NCBI GenBank assembly: GCA_013911065.1
Contig: JACERV010000032.1
Span: forward strand, 1 to 61,673
DNA: 61,673 bases
Reading direction: 5' to 3'
From: Ruminococcus sp.
Lineage (GTDB): Bacteria; Bacillota; Clostridia; Lachnospirales; Lachnospiraceae
Positions 27,701-35,665 of this stretch are shown in pieces. The position numbers and the translations under genes were made by a program. Under the pieces are notes generated by a model. The model worked only from the letters and a program-made list of their open reading frames with translations, did not search any database and was not told the DNA's origin. Positions within the stretch are counted from its first letter, which is position 1, and every line of letters starts with the position of its first letter.

Positions 27701-28074
27701 CCATAACTTGTCATAACAAAGGGCTTTTCAATAATTGCCGTAAATGCAACGTCATACTCACCACCGTTGCAGACAATCGTAAACTTGCCATGCTCAACAT
27801 GCCCGGGAACAAGCCCCGAGCCATCATATGTATAATAGATATTAACCGGGTTTCCATCGAAGCCCTGTTCCTCACAATGGACACGATAAGAAGAGGGATA
27901 TACAAGCCCTCTGATGGTCCCCTCACCCTGATTCTGTAAGGAAAAACTTCCTTTATACATTTCCCCTTCTCCGACACGCATAATAACCCGCGTCTCCGGG
28001 AAAATAATCTCTGGCTGTGGAATGTGGAAATCTCCTTTGGAAAGACGTTTAATCTTATTCTTCAAGTTCGTCAC
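24775..28074 (-). CDS. DUF5717 family giant protein, Ig-like N-terminus plus long helical repeat region
   Basis: 1099 aa, cytoplasmic by sequence (no signal peptide, no membrane segment). Residues about 15-115 form an Ig-like beta sandwich of the ASPM-SPD2-Hydin flavour (PEIIFPETRVIMRVGEG, GSFSLQNQGEGTIRGLVYP, FTIVCNGGEYDVAFTAII). A second beta domain is near 225-300. From about 310 to 900 it is alpha-helical, TPR/HEAT-like, rich in Tyr, Glu and Arg. A mixed region near 680-760 (IYVIADDGNIAQRVPYTE) precedes more helices. The start is uncertain: GTG at 28074 or TTG at 28065, the latter better spaced from AGGTG. First gene of the locus. Confidence 0.75.
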   Translation of the reverse strand: MTNLKNKIKRLSKGDFHIPQPEIIFPETRVIMRVGEGEMYKGSFSLQNQGEGTIRGLVYPSSYRVHCEEQGFDGNPVNIYYTYDGSGLVPGHVEHGKFTIVCNGGEYDVAFTAIIEKPFVMTSYGKVQSLEDFKKLSFRDSAEAEKLFRSRDFYEILKYEDKRIQALYDNMRKWELDQQALEEFLVGCKQKEKIFLTLEEESRAFMEVPEARKETLTVKKNTWGYLSIDVRTVGDFLTVEHPKISTEEFIGNSYRLEYIITTEQLHKGSNFGQIVIETPYETLIYEIVVEKDVRRDEEYRASDLEFASIIKRYLTYEAGRIDLNTWTEESLKKIEHLREGDNKNELYLLVHAHIYLIGKRFEEAKLVLESYNYNRFAIGKNVEMSSYYLYLTTLLSNDSIGQRRVAEELSKSYMKHPENWMILCMLVNVDSEYKIYSERLRALERQFYEEKTHSIWFYMEAFKCFRDKSSSLKKLGAFEVQVLHFAAKYKLMTKELALYTANLASQLKKFDKHLYEALVLSYKMYEEYMILTAICTLLIKGNCIGHGYFKWYEKAVESEQKIAQLYEYYMASIQENHFHKALPRSVYLYFMHGNMLDYRKCALLYSNLITHEDESSEIYAHYRDEMEAFAWNQLERRHVDERLRIIYKRFIVEGAMNTERIKALFDICHAYEITTKIPNMKFIYVIADDGNIAQRVPYTEKGAQVFLYAKTDRLVWESKDGRHYTDSIPYESRRLFYELRYMDMCKKYLNSMRMNWQKEEEETLNLEVVREKGVEGYAEEELFSLCSRTIRENNYENDDFLTYICFELFKKGHYDKVILTYLANYYCGATVDMKRLWREAKEYEVHTHKLAERILTQMLFSEELFAEVQIFEEYYAEGAYFRLQQAYLAYMSRGYVVEDRKIGKSIIDIICREYEKGEDTIDICKIAVLKYYSNREYNSMIRKTLKKFLQELSGKQIYFPFFLAYEKEWLIELQLWDKTLIEYKGQKGSRVMLYYQLQKGDSEEVDYSMEVLTPMYENLYVKKFVLFANEKLKYYFKEIIDGNTYRSNKETCVKEVKAGESGRYGCLNDILLSDGKEKEAKMKTYAAEDAIAAHMFEQY

Positions 28075-28261
28075 CTACTCATGTTTCTTTCGTTGCATTT
28101 TTTTATAAGCACGCTATAATAGAAAATGAAAAATAAATTTTTCACTCTGACGTTTGTGATTCCCCCTTTGCGGGCAAGTAAAATCACTACACTCAATTAT
28201 AGCATCTTTATAGCATTTCTTGCAACGGGTGAATAAAAGAATTTGAAAGGAGATTGTATAC

Positions 28262-29356
28262 ATGAATACAAGACCAGAATTTCACGGGAGCGACCTGGAA
28301 AAAATCGCAGAGCACTACGGGATTCCGAAAGATTCCATTATCAATTTCGGCGCAAATGTAAATCCCCTCGGGCTCTCTGAAAACGTAAAAGCAGAGGTGG
28401 CCCGTCGTCTTGACATCATCTCCTCCTATCCAGACAGAGAATACACTTCTCTGCGTCATGTTATTGGAGATTACTGTCAGGTTTCCCCCTCCCATGTACT
28501 GGTAGGAAATGGTTCTACTGAGCTCATCTCTCTTCTTATAGAACAGATGCATCCAAAAAAGACCTTGATTCTGGGCCCTACCTATTCGGAGTATGCCAGA
28601 GAGCTTTCTTTAGGGGGTAATACTCAGGAATATTATCATCTGGACTCTAGTACTGCTTTCCGCCTGGATATCCCTAATTTTCTAAAAAGACTGCAGGCCC
28701 GTTATGACCTGCTCATCATATGCAACCCTAATAACCCCACCTCCTCTGTTATTTCCACAGAAGAGATGAGGCAGATTCTTGACGTGTGTAAGGAAATCGG
28801 AACCTTTGTCATGATTGATGAAACCTATGTAGAATTTGCTCCGGTTCTTTCCCAGGCCACTTCCATGCCGCTGGTAAAAGATTTTGATAATTTCATCATC
28901 CTGCGCGGAGTCTCCAAGTTCTTTGCGGCTCCCGGCCTGCGCCTTGGCTACGGAGTAACCAGCAGCTACCCCCTCCTTGAAGGAATCAAGGAACACCAGA
29001 TTCCCTGGTCCCTGAACAGTATCGGATCTCTTGCAGGTGAGCTTATGCTTCAGGACACCGGATACATCCAAAAAACCAGAGAGCTTATTCTCTCTGAGAG
29101 AACCCGGATGCTGGAAGAACTGCGCCGCCTTCCTCATATCACCGTCTACGATGCAGCAGCCAATTTTATCCTGATTCAAATACACAAAGACAATACCACA
29201 GCCTATGACATCTTTGAGTCCTGTATAAAAAAAGGGCTCATGATACGCGACTGTTCTTCCTTCCAATGCCTGGAAGGTGAATACGTACGCTTTTGTATCA
29301 TGAACCCTGAGGATAATACACATCTCTTAAATATTTTGCGGGAAGCTCTCGCTTAA
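28262..29356 (+). CDS. Class I/II PLP aminotransferase, CobD/HisC-like
   Basis: 364 aa. The PLP fold is clear: INFGANVNPLG near the N-terminus, GNGSTELISLL, ICNPNNPTSSV, VMIDETYVEFAP and the Schiff-base lysine in LRGVSKFFAAPGLRLGYG (about K219). The N-terminal FHGSDLEKIAEHYGI and INFGANVNPLG resemble L-threonine-O-3-phosphate decarboxylase (CobD) as much as histidinol-phosphate aminotransferase. No cobalamin or histidine genes are near, so the reaction is left open. Divergent from the DUF5717 locus. The start follows AAAGGAG. Confidence 0.88.
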   Translation: MNTRPEFHGSDLEKIAEHYGIPKDSIINFGANVNPLGLSENVKAEVARRLDIISSYPDREYTSLRHVIGDYCQVSPSHVLVGNGSTELISLLIEQMHPKKTLILGPTYSEYARELSLGGNTQEYYHLDSSTAFRLDIPNFLKRLQARYDLLIICNPNNPTSSVISTEEMRQILDVCKEIGTFVMIDETYVEFAPVLSQATSMPLVKDFDNFIILRGVSKFFAAPGLRLGYGVTSSYPLLEGIKEHQIPWSLNSIGSLAGELMLQDTGYIQKTRELILSERTRMLEELRRLPHITVYDAAANFILIQIHKDNTTAYDIFESCIKKGLMIRDCSSFQCLEGEYVRFCIMNPEDNTHLLNILREALA

Positions 29357-29428
29357 AAGAAAAGATTGGGGGTTATTAATCATTTGCGAAACCCTATCCT
29401 TTCGAGACTTTAAGGCTGAAACCTCACA

Positions 29429-29770
29429 TTATTTTAATATCAGAGCCACAAATACCAAATCTTCATCCCCTGTATTTTTAACTCCATGCCCGTTTCCATC
29501 TTCGCAGAATGTAACATCTCCTGCCTCTACTGGGACTGCATTGCCGTTATCATCATACATCCCTTTTCCGGACAGGATATAATATGCTTCCGTCTCTCCA
29601 TGATGCTCGTGATGCCCCAGTTCGCAGTTAGGCTTGAGAGTTACTTTGGAAAACATTTTACAATGGCTTCCCAACTGCTCGGGAGTAAGCAGTGCCTCCT
29701 TCATGAGAAATCCTGCTCCTCCATTTGCCCGTTCTATTGTCTCTACTTTTCTTTCTCCTGCTTTTGTCAT
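29429..29770 (-). CDS. Small cupin domain protein
   Basis: 113 aa, single cupin. Motif 1 is LGHHEHHGETEAYYILSGKG (about 52-71) with the His/His/Glu metal ligands, and motif 2 is AGDVTFCEDGNGHGVKNTG (about 82-100) with the fourth His. Probably a metal-binding enzyme or small-molecule sensor; function unknown. Likely alone in its transcript. Confidence 0.88.
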   Translation of the reverse strand: MTKAGERKVETIERANGGAGFLMKEALLTPEQLGSHCKMFSKVTLKPNCELGHHEHHGETEAYYILSGKGMYDDNGNAVPVEAGDVTFCEDGNGHGVKNTGDEDLVFVALILK

Positions 29771-29846
29771 ACTAATATTCCTCCTTTATTCATTAGCGTA
29801 TTGTGTTATAGCTCAGCCATAAGCCGGATTCCGCGCTGAACTCTAA

Positions 29847-30287
29847 CTAAAATTCTTTTACCATCTGATGATATGCCATGCTTTTATATCCCAGTCTTTC
29901 ATAAAGTGCCTTTGCCCTGGTGTTGTCTTCCTCTACTTCCAGACGAAATCTTTTTACGTCCTCTTCCCTGTTCTGCTCCAGGTAGGCAAAAAATTCACTG
30001 CCCAGCCCTTTGCTGCGGTATTGTTCCATAATATAAAGTTCCTCCAGCCAGCAGACGCAGCCGCCGGCTTCCTGGGAAAATGTTTTAGAAACCAATCCGT
30101 AGCCTGCCGGCTCACCCTCGCATTCCAGGATATAAAGCTTTGCATAGATTCCACCCTTCATGCACTCTTCAAAAGTCCGCTCCATATAGGAATCGGGTAT
30201 TGGATGCAGCACTGCCGGTGAATGATAAAAATCATGTGCCATCTTCAAATATAAGTCCCTGTCTTTTAATTCTAATTCCCGTATCAT
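29847..30287 (-). CDS. GNAT family N-acetyltransferase
   Basis: 146 aa from the start at 30287 (MIRELELKDRDL) after GGGAGGAG; an upstream ATG at 30305 with AAGGAGAAG is an alternative. The acetyl-CoA loop is EQYRSKGLGSEFFAYLEQ (about 82-99), followed by RLEVEEDNTRAKALYERLGYKSM, the typical C-terminal GNAT pattern. Substrate unknown. It stands alone, between the cupin gene and the phasin-like operon. Confidence 0.88.
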   Translation of the reverse strand: MIRELELKDRDLYLKMAHDFYHSPAVLHPIPDSYMERTFEECMKGGIYAKLYILECEGEPAGYGLVSKTFSQEAGGCVCWLEELYIMEQYRSKGLGSEFFAYLEQNREEDVKRFRLEVEEDNTRAKALYERLGYKSMAYHQMVKEF

Positions 30288-30361
30288 AGCTCCTCCCATT
30301 ACCATTCTTCTCCTTTCCATCATAAAGGGTCATGGACATTTAAGCAAGAGGAGATTTCAGT

Positions 30362-30433
30362 ATGGAACACCATCAAAATCAATATCTCAGACTTACTTCT
30401 TTCAGATGTGTGATATATCCTGCAAGATTATAA
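30362..30433 (+). CDS. Possible 23-residue small ORF
   Basis: AGAGGAG, 8 nt, then ATG opens a 23-codon frame (begins MEHHQNQYLR). It lies upstream of a likely promoter (TGTGGTATAAT near 30458-30468) of the phasin-like gene, so it would need its own promoter, which I cannot see. Composition gives no support. Low confidence. Confidence 0.2.
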   Translation: MEHHQNQYLRLTSFRCVIYPARL

Positions 30434-30550
30434 AATTTTAAGAAGTCATCTGTCCGTTTTGTGGTATAATAAATATAATATTCTTGAATATTAACAGTTT
30501 AAGAAATACGCACGAATGATTTGCTGCGCAGTAGAAAGGATGGTAGGATT

Positions 30551-30940
30551 ATGGAATTTAATGAAGGCTTGAAAAAAATATTTCTCGCTGGTGTAGGCGC
30601 TGTTGCCACAACAGCCGAGACAGCAAAAGATGTAGTGGATAATTTGGTTAAAAAAGGAGAGATTACAGTCGAGCAGGGAAAGGTTCTTAACGAAGAACTC
30701 AAGCAGAATGTAAGAGAAAAAGTAAAAGAGCATGTATCCGTTACTGTGGTAAGGGAATATAAGGATGCCCTGGCTGCAGTGGATCATATGCAGCCCGAAG
30801 AACTGGAAGCCCTGAAGGAAAAAATTGCCCAGGTAGAAAAGGCTGCTGCCAAAGAGTCTGAAGGGGAAGTTTCTGCTCCCGACTCCACCGATACCCCGGC
30901 CGAAAATCCGGAAGGCATCTCTGACTCTGAAGAACATTAA
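30551..30940 (+). CDS. Phasin-like coiled-coil protein
   Basis: 129 aa from the start at 30551 (MEFNEGLKK). Amphipathic helices with GVGAVATTAETAKDVVDNLVKKGEITVEQGKVLNEELKQN-like region (about 14-55) resemble PhaF/PhaI phasins and the short coiled-coil proteins often encoded beside AarF in Clostridia. The acidic, Pro/Ser/Glu-rich tail looks disordered. It precedes aarF by 14 bp, so the two are co-transcribed. Phasins coat hydrophobic granules; whether this one does is unknown. Confidence 0.72.
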   Translation: MEFNEGLKKIFLAGVGAVATTAETAKDVVDNLVKKGEITVEQGKVLNEELKQNVREKVKEHVSVTVVREYKDALAAVDHMQPEELEALKEKIAQVEKAAAKESEGEVSAPDSTDTPAENPEGISDSEEH

Positions 30941-30954
30941 TTACAGGATTATTT

Positions 30955-32571
30955 ATGAATGAAACAAATCTAACACAGGCACCAAATGATACCAAATCCC
31001 CAGCTTCCCGAAAGAGGTTGCAGGATATTCTTGGGGTTCTGAGAAGGCACCGGCTTACACGTGGTATAACCCCTGCCAAACTCCGGGAAATACTGGAAGA
31101 CTTAGGCCCTACTTATGTAAAGCTTGGACAGATTATGTCTATGCGCTCCGACATGCTCCCGGAAGTTTACTGCCGGGAGCTTACAAAACTGCGCACTGAA
31201 GTAAAGCCTCTCTCCTATTCTGTCGTATCCTCGCTTATTGAGGAGGAGCTAAAAGATGCTGCTGAAAATATCTTTTCATGGATTGATGAGACACCTCTTG
31301 GATCGGCATCCATTGCACAGGTTCATCCTGCTATTCTCAGGGATGGCACAAAAGTTGTGATTAAAATCCAGCGTCCCTCCATCAAGAAAATAATGCAGAA
31401 TGATATTGTTCTCTTGAAAAGAGCTGTGGGTATTTTAAAGCTGGCAATGGGCACAGAGGATTTAATCGATTTCAGAACTATTTTGGATGAACTTTGGAGA
31501 ACAACGCAGGAAGAGGTGGATTTCCTTCAGGAAGCCGCGAACCTGGATTTATTCTACACAAATCAAAAAGATATTACCTATGTAACCTGTCCAAAGGTAT
31601 TTCATAACCTGACCACTCCACGGCTTCTCGTAATGGATTATGTAGATGGAATCCAGATTGATGAGGTAAAACGCCTGGAAGAACTGGGATATGATATGAC
31701 TGAAATCGGCCAGAAGGCGGCCGAAAACTACTGTAAACAAATACTGGAAGATGGATTTTTCCATGCGGACCCCCATCCCGGTAATCTTTGGATTACAGGA
31801 GGACAGATTGCATGGCTGGACCTTGGCATGACGGGGCGGCTGACAGAACACAGTAAAAAGCTGTTAAAAAATGCCATTACAGCTATATTGGAGCACGATA
31901 TCTATTCCCTAAAGAATGTACTGCTTGCATTTGGGGAGCCTCAGGACAGAATAAACCACGCACGGCTGTATACTGATATAGATGATATTTTAGGCAGGTA
32001 CATGTCCGTAGATTTCGGCACTATGAGATTGGGGGATTTACTGGAAAGAATGCTCGCCCTTGTAAAAGAACACAGGCTCGCTATCACCCCCGATGTTACT
32101 TTGCTCAGCCGCAGTATGATTACTATGGAAGGGACACTGGCCATCTGTTCTCCTGAGGTAAATATCCTGCAAATTCTTTCTGTTCATATGTCTTCCCTTC
32201 TGTTAAAAGACCTGGATGCAAAGAAGCTGCTGACCCGCAAAGGACGGCAACTATATGCTTCTCTGGACAAGTCTCTGGATATTCCCGTACAGCTTTCAGA
32301 TTTGCTTAACATCACAAAAAACGGACAGGCACAGCTCAACCTGCAGGTATCTGATTCTGAGGAAATCCGCTTGGGTATCACAAAGATAGCCAACCGGTTT
32401 ATTCTGAGTATCCTCTCTGGTGCACTGTTTATCGGTTCCGGCCTTATTGCAGATATCCCAACGATTCCGCTTTGGTTCGGTATACCCTGGATAAGCTTTC
32501 TCGGATATTCCATATCCGGTGTATTGATGATTATCTTGATTACCCGCATTCTATTTATCCCTAAAAAATGA
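30955..32571 (+). CDS. AarF/UbiB family ABC1 atypical protein kinase
   Basis: 538 aa. Conserved ABC1 elements are LGPTYVKLGQIMSMRSDMLP with the KxGQ motif (about 44-63), TPLGSASIAQVHPA (Ala-rich loop replacing the P-loop), VVIKIQRP, DGFFHADPHPGN (catalytic loop) and WLDLGMTGRL (metal-binding DxG). Two C-terminal membrane helices (about 475-535) anchor it. UbiB/Coq8 members are ATPases that help extract or handle isoprenoid lipids. With no quinone pathway visible here, a role in membrane lipid handling with the phasin-like partner is inference. Confidence 0.93.
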   Translation: MNETNLTQAPNDTKSPASRKRLQDILGVLRRHRLTRGITPAKLREILEDLGPTYVKLGQIMSMRSDMLPEVYCRELTKLRTEVKPLSYSVVSSLIEEELKDAAENIFSWIDETPLGSASIAQVHPAILRDGTKVVIKIQRPSIKKIMQNDIVLLKRAVGILKLAMGTEDLIDFRTILDELWRTTQEEVDFLQEAANLDLFYTNQKDITYVTCPKVFHNLTTPRLLVMDYVDGIQIDEVKRLEELGYDMTEIGQKAAENYCKQILEDGFFHADPHPGNLWITGGQIAWLDLGMTGRLTEHSKKLLKNAITAILEHDIYSLKNVLLAFGEPQDRINHARLYTDIDDILGRYMSVDFGTMRLGDLLERMLALVKEHRLAITPDVTLLSRSMITMEGTLAICSPEVNILQILSVHMSSLLLKDLDAKKLLTRKGRQLYASLDKSLDIPVQLSDLLNITKNGQAQLNLQVSDSEEIRLGITKIANRFILSILSGALFIGSGLIADIPTIPLWFGIPWISFLGYSISGVLMIILITRILFIPKK

Positions 32572-32577
32572 GGCATA

Positions 32578-32742
32578 CCCAGAGTTATCCTCTGGGATAA
32601 AGATGTTGCCCCGCCTTTAGTTATATATTCGGTGATTAAACGTCACCGAATATATAACTGCCTCCGGCGGATGCACTCGCACGAAGAGGTATTTTGTCGC
32701 AAAGCGACCGCGCTCGGTGCAGACGGCGATTTAATCGCCGTC
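32578..32742. repeat. Composite of four inverted repeats between aarF and bceB, including a family B core
   Basis: Hairpin 1: CCCAGAG/CTCTGGG (32578-32596), just after aarF. Hairpin 2: AGTTATATATTCGGTG with its exact complement (32619-32634 and 32644-32659), a perfect 16-bp stem, flanked by CCGCC and GGCGG that can extend it. Hairpin 3 region: GCAC...GTGC (32673-32720) enclosing GAGGTATTTTGTCG, the core of repeat family B, and GTCGCAAAGCGAC. Hairpin 4: GACGGCGATT/AATCGCCGTC around one base (32722-32742), which abuts the bceB stop codon. Confidence 0.82.
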
Positions 32743-34733
32743 TATATAGAAGCGGAGCCATCTTTTATAATGTTATAATATTCTCTGGAGGTTACTAAGA
32801 ATATCACCACATAGAATATAGCAAATATGCCCACTGTTCCTATGGTACATATCAAAAATAAATGTACATTTACCAGGTTTAATACTGCCAAAAGTTTTGT
32901 CACAACTTTGAATGCTACAGCTACATGAATAACTGCAGCCGCCAGCGGAAGGAAAAAGACGGTAAGCACCTGACTCCTGATGGAGCTCTTTACCTCCTTG
33001 AGGTTCATCCCAACTTTCTGCATAATCTGATACCGGCCCCGGTCATCATACCCTTCAGATATCTGCTTATAATAAATAATCAGAACGGTTGCCATTAAAA
33101 AGAGGGCGCCGACAAAAATTCCCAGAAACAAAAAGCCTCCGTACAAAGCATAAAATTCCTGGCTGAAAGCCGCCCTGTACTCTACCACACATTCCTGTAC
33201 TTCTCCTGCCAAACGGTCCTTTATATGCTGCATGGCTGACTCAACCGCTTTTTCATCCCCTTTTAGGTTAAACATATCCGAATATGTGATATTGTCACCC
33301 TCGTATCCATATTGACTGAGCATCTGTGTGATTAGTTCGGTATCATCTACAATCAGGTAAACCGTCTTTAACACATAGGACATATTGTTTCTTTCTGTTT
33401 TCATCTCTTCCAGTACCTGCTTAACCTGGTATTCTTTATCCTGAAGTGTTATTTTATTAGAATCAAATTTCTCCCCCGGCATATAGGCCAAAAGCTGGCC
33501 TTCCTCCAGTGTGATATTTTCATCTTCCATTTTATTAAAATCAGAGAGAGGAATCATCATCACAGAACGGAAATCTTCTGTTACATAAGATACATCCGTA
33601 TTACTTTGATCCAGTAACAGTCTGCCGTCCTGTTTATCCCAGACAGCGGCAAGCCTGCCTGACCTGTATGAAATCCTGTCAGTGGATTCTATCCCGGCTT
33701 TTTGTATTTCTTCTTTTATAATCTGTTCCGCCTTTGACAGGTTTTCTTCCTCCGCATTATAAATATCTGCCCTGAAATCAGTGGGGAAACGGGTATCCAT
33801 AATATCTTCCATCCCTGCATAAAGAGATACGGAAACTGAGATGAGCACCAGCACAATCGTACTCATAATGCAGATATTTGCAAGCCCCACCGCATTTTGT
33901 TTCATCCGGTAAATCATGCCCGACACGGAGGTAAAATGCTTGGTCTGGTAGTAAAACTTTTTGTTCTTTTTCAAGTTTTTCAAAAATGCAACGCTTCCTG
34001 CTATAAATAAGGCGTAGGTGCCGATAATAACCAAAATCACAGCAATAAAAAATTTAGTAAGTGCTGTCAAAGGAGATTCTGTTGTCTGGGCAATATAATA
34101 TCCAATTCCCAGAGTAACCACCCCTATCAGGGTCAGCAGCCACTTGGTCCTGGGTTCCTTCTCCCCCTGATTCCCCCCATGAAGCAGATCTATGGGATTC
34201 GCCGTCTGTACCTGCAGCAAATTAAAGAGCAGCGTTACAAAAAAGATTGCCAAAAATAAAATCACTGTATGAACCAGGGCCTTGGGCTCCACTGCAAATT
34301 TCAGTGGAACCGGAAAATGTATCATTTTCAGCAGAATCAAAAACATCAGCCTGCCAAGCAGGGTTCCTCCCAGCAATCCGCCCGTAAGACTGAGAATGAC
34401 AGTCAGGATTGTCTCCCACTTCATCATTTTTGCCAGGTTCCTTTTGTCCATACCAAGGACCTGGTATAAGCCAAACTCTTTCTTTCTCTGTTTTACCAAA
34501 AAGCTGTTTGTGTAAAACAGAAAAATCGCGGAAAAGATTCCAGTAATTATTGCTGCCCATGCAAGAATTGTTTTCATAGAACCCGCCCCCGGCATCTGAT
34601 TCAGGCCTTCATTTCTGGAAATTGCACTCATGACATAAAACATCATAACTGTCAGTACACAGGTCAGTAAATAAGGAACATATGTCTTCCCATTTTTTTT
34701 CAGGTTTGTAAGTGCAAGTTTTAAATAAAACAT
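32742..34733 (-). CDS. Bce-type ABC transporter permease (FtsX-like)
   Basis: 663 aa from the ATG at 34733, which is well spaced from AGGAGG; a GTG at 34745 is too close to it. About ten membrane helices in the Bce pattern, FtsX domains at about 60-200 and 520-655 and a large extracytoplasmic domain (about 310-510) between helices 7 and 8 that senses or binds the peptide antibiotic. It works with the BceA-like ATPase 1 bp upstream to free lipid II cycle intermediates from bacitracin-like or lantibiotic peptides, and relays flux to the BceS-like kinase. The last codons overlap a perfect hairpin. Confidence 0.93.
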   Translation of the reverse strand: MFYLKLALTNLKKNGKTYVPYLLTCVLTVMMFYVMSAISRNEGLNQMPGAGSMKTILAWAAIITGIFSAIFLFYTNSFLVKQRKKEFGLYQVLGMDKRNLAKMMKWETILTVILSLTGGLLGGTLLGRLMFLILLKMIHFPVPLKFAVEPKALVHTVILFLAIFFVTLLFNLLQVQTANPIDLLHGGNQGEKEPRTKWLLTLIGVVTLGIGYYIAQTTESPLTALTKFFIAVILVIIGTYALFIAGSVAFLKNLKKNKKFYYQTKHFTSVSGMIYRMKQNAVGLANICIMSTIVLVLISVSVSLYAGMEDIMDTRFPTDFRADIYNAEEENLSKAEQIIKEEIQKAGIESTDRISYRSGRLAAVWDKQDGRLLLDQSNTDVSYVTEDFRSVMMIPLSDFNKMEDENITLEEGQLLAYMPGEKFDSNKITLQDKEYQVKQVLEEMKTERNNMSYVLKTVYLIVDDTELITQMLSQYGYEGDNITYSDMFNLKGDEKAVESAMQHIKDRLAGEVQECVVEYRAAFSQEFYALYGGFLFLGIFVGALFLMATVLIIYYKQISEGYDDRGRYQIMQKVGMNLKEVKSSIRSQVLTVFFLPLAAAVIHVAVAFKVVTKLLAVLNLVNVHLFLICTIGTVGIFAIFYVVIFLVTSREYYNIIKDGSASI

Positions 34734-34734
34734 C

Positions 34735-35496
34735 TTATTTCTCACCTCCTGTTGTCAGGACAGTCAGTGCTGAGGAAATTTTCTGATACATTTCTTCATT
34801 TGACAAATTCCCCCGGTATATCTGGTGAAAAACCTGACCGTCTTTGATAAACAGGACCCGGCTGGCGCTGCTGGCAGCTTTGACGCTGTGGGTGACCATA
34901 AGAATCGTCTGTCCGTCCCGATTCATTTTCGTAAACAGATTCATCAGCTCTTCCGATGCCCTGGAATCAAGGGCCCCTGTAGGTTCATCCGCAAGGATTA
35001 ACTGGGGTCTGGTAATCAGTGCACGTGCAACTGCTGCTCTTTGTTTTTGCCCGCCGGACACCTCATATGGAAATTTTTTAAGTAATTCAGTAATTTCAAG
35101 CTGTTTGGCAATGGGCTGAAGCCTCTGATTCATTTCTTCATATTTTTTCCCTGCAAGTACAAGAGGCAGGTAGATATTATCCTCCAAGGAAAAGGTGTCC
35201 AGAAGATTGAAATCCTGAAATACAAATCCCAGGTTCTGCCTTCTAAAAGCTGCCATTTCCCTATCTTTTATCGTACTTAAATCTCTCCCTTTCAGAAGGA
35301 CCTTCCCTCCGGTAGGCTTATCCAGTGACGCCAGTATGTTCAGCAAGGTGGTTTTTCCCGATCCGGATTCCCCCATGATTGCCACATATTCCTGTGGTTC
35401 CACAGAAAAGGTAACATCTGCAAGAGCCTGTACCTGATTTGCGCCAAACCTGGTGGTATAAATCTTTTTTACATTTTTTACATCTAATAACGACAT
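34735..35496 (-). CDS. Bce-type ABC transporter ATP-binding protein
   Basis: 253 aa ATPase of the MacB/LolD class. Walker A GESGSGKTT (about 39-47), Q-loop GFVFQDFNLLDTFS, signature VSGGQKQRAAVARAL, Walker B LILADEPTGALD and the switch His in VTHSVKAAS. The short C-terminal extension after the H-loop is typical of BceA. It is first in the bceAB operon, behind a BceR-type operator at 35603-35618. Confidence 0.95.
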   Translation of the reverse strand: MSLLDVKNVKKIYTTRFGANQVQALADVTFSVEPQEYVAIMGESGSGKTTLLNILASLDKPTGGKVLLKGRDLSTIKDREMAAFRRQNLGFVFQDFNLLDTFSLEDNIYLPLVLAGKKYEEMNQRLQPIAKQLEITELLKKFPYEVSGGQKQRAAVARALITRPQLILADEPTGALDSRASEELMNLFTKMNRDGQTILMVTHSVKAASSASRVLFIKDGQVFHQIYRGNLSNEEMYQKISSALTVLTTGGEK

Positions 35497-35542
35497 CCGT
35501 TTTTCCGCCTTTCTTCTTTACCTATTTTCTGTCTGCACACTT

Positions 35543-35618
35543 ATTATAATGCACTCATACTGGATCAATCCATAACCTTAGCTTTCAAAATTAAAAGAAA
35601 TTCTTACAATTTTGTAAG
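35543..35618 (-). promoter_or_regulatory. bceAB promoter with a BceR-type operator
   Basis: The inverted repeat CTTACAATTTTGTAAG (35603-35618) contains TTACA-N4-TGTAA, an exact match to the TnACA-N4-TGTAA consensus known for BceR-like regulators. Some 55 bp downstream on the minus strand is a -10 TATAAT (35543-35548) with no good -35, as expected of an activator-dependent promoter. Confidence 0.75.
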
Positions 35619-35625
35619 CTAAAAA

Positions 35626-35655
35626 GGAGCGGTCCTTATTCAAAAGGTCCGCTCC
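35626..35655 (-). terminator. Intrinsic terminator of hcp
   Basis: Minus strand: GGAGCGGACCTT, 6-nt loop, AAGGACCGCTCC (one mismatch) followed by TTTTTAG. It starts 10 bp after the hcp stop and insulates hcp from the bceA promoter. Confidence 0.88.
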
Positions 35656-35665
35656 CTGAATTTAT

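Noticed and set aside
28083-28261. tRNA or small structured RNA in the gap before the aminotransferase (GTGATT...AATCAC pairing)
   Set aside because: The pairing is short and does not form a cloverleaf; no promoter or terminator frames it.
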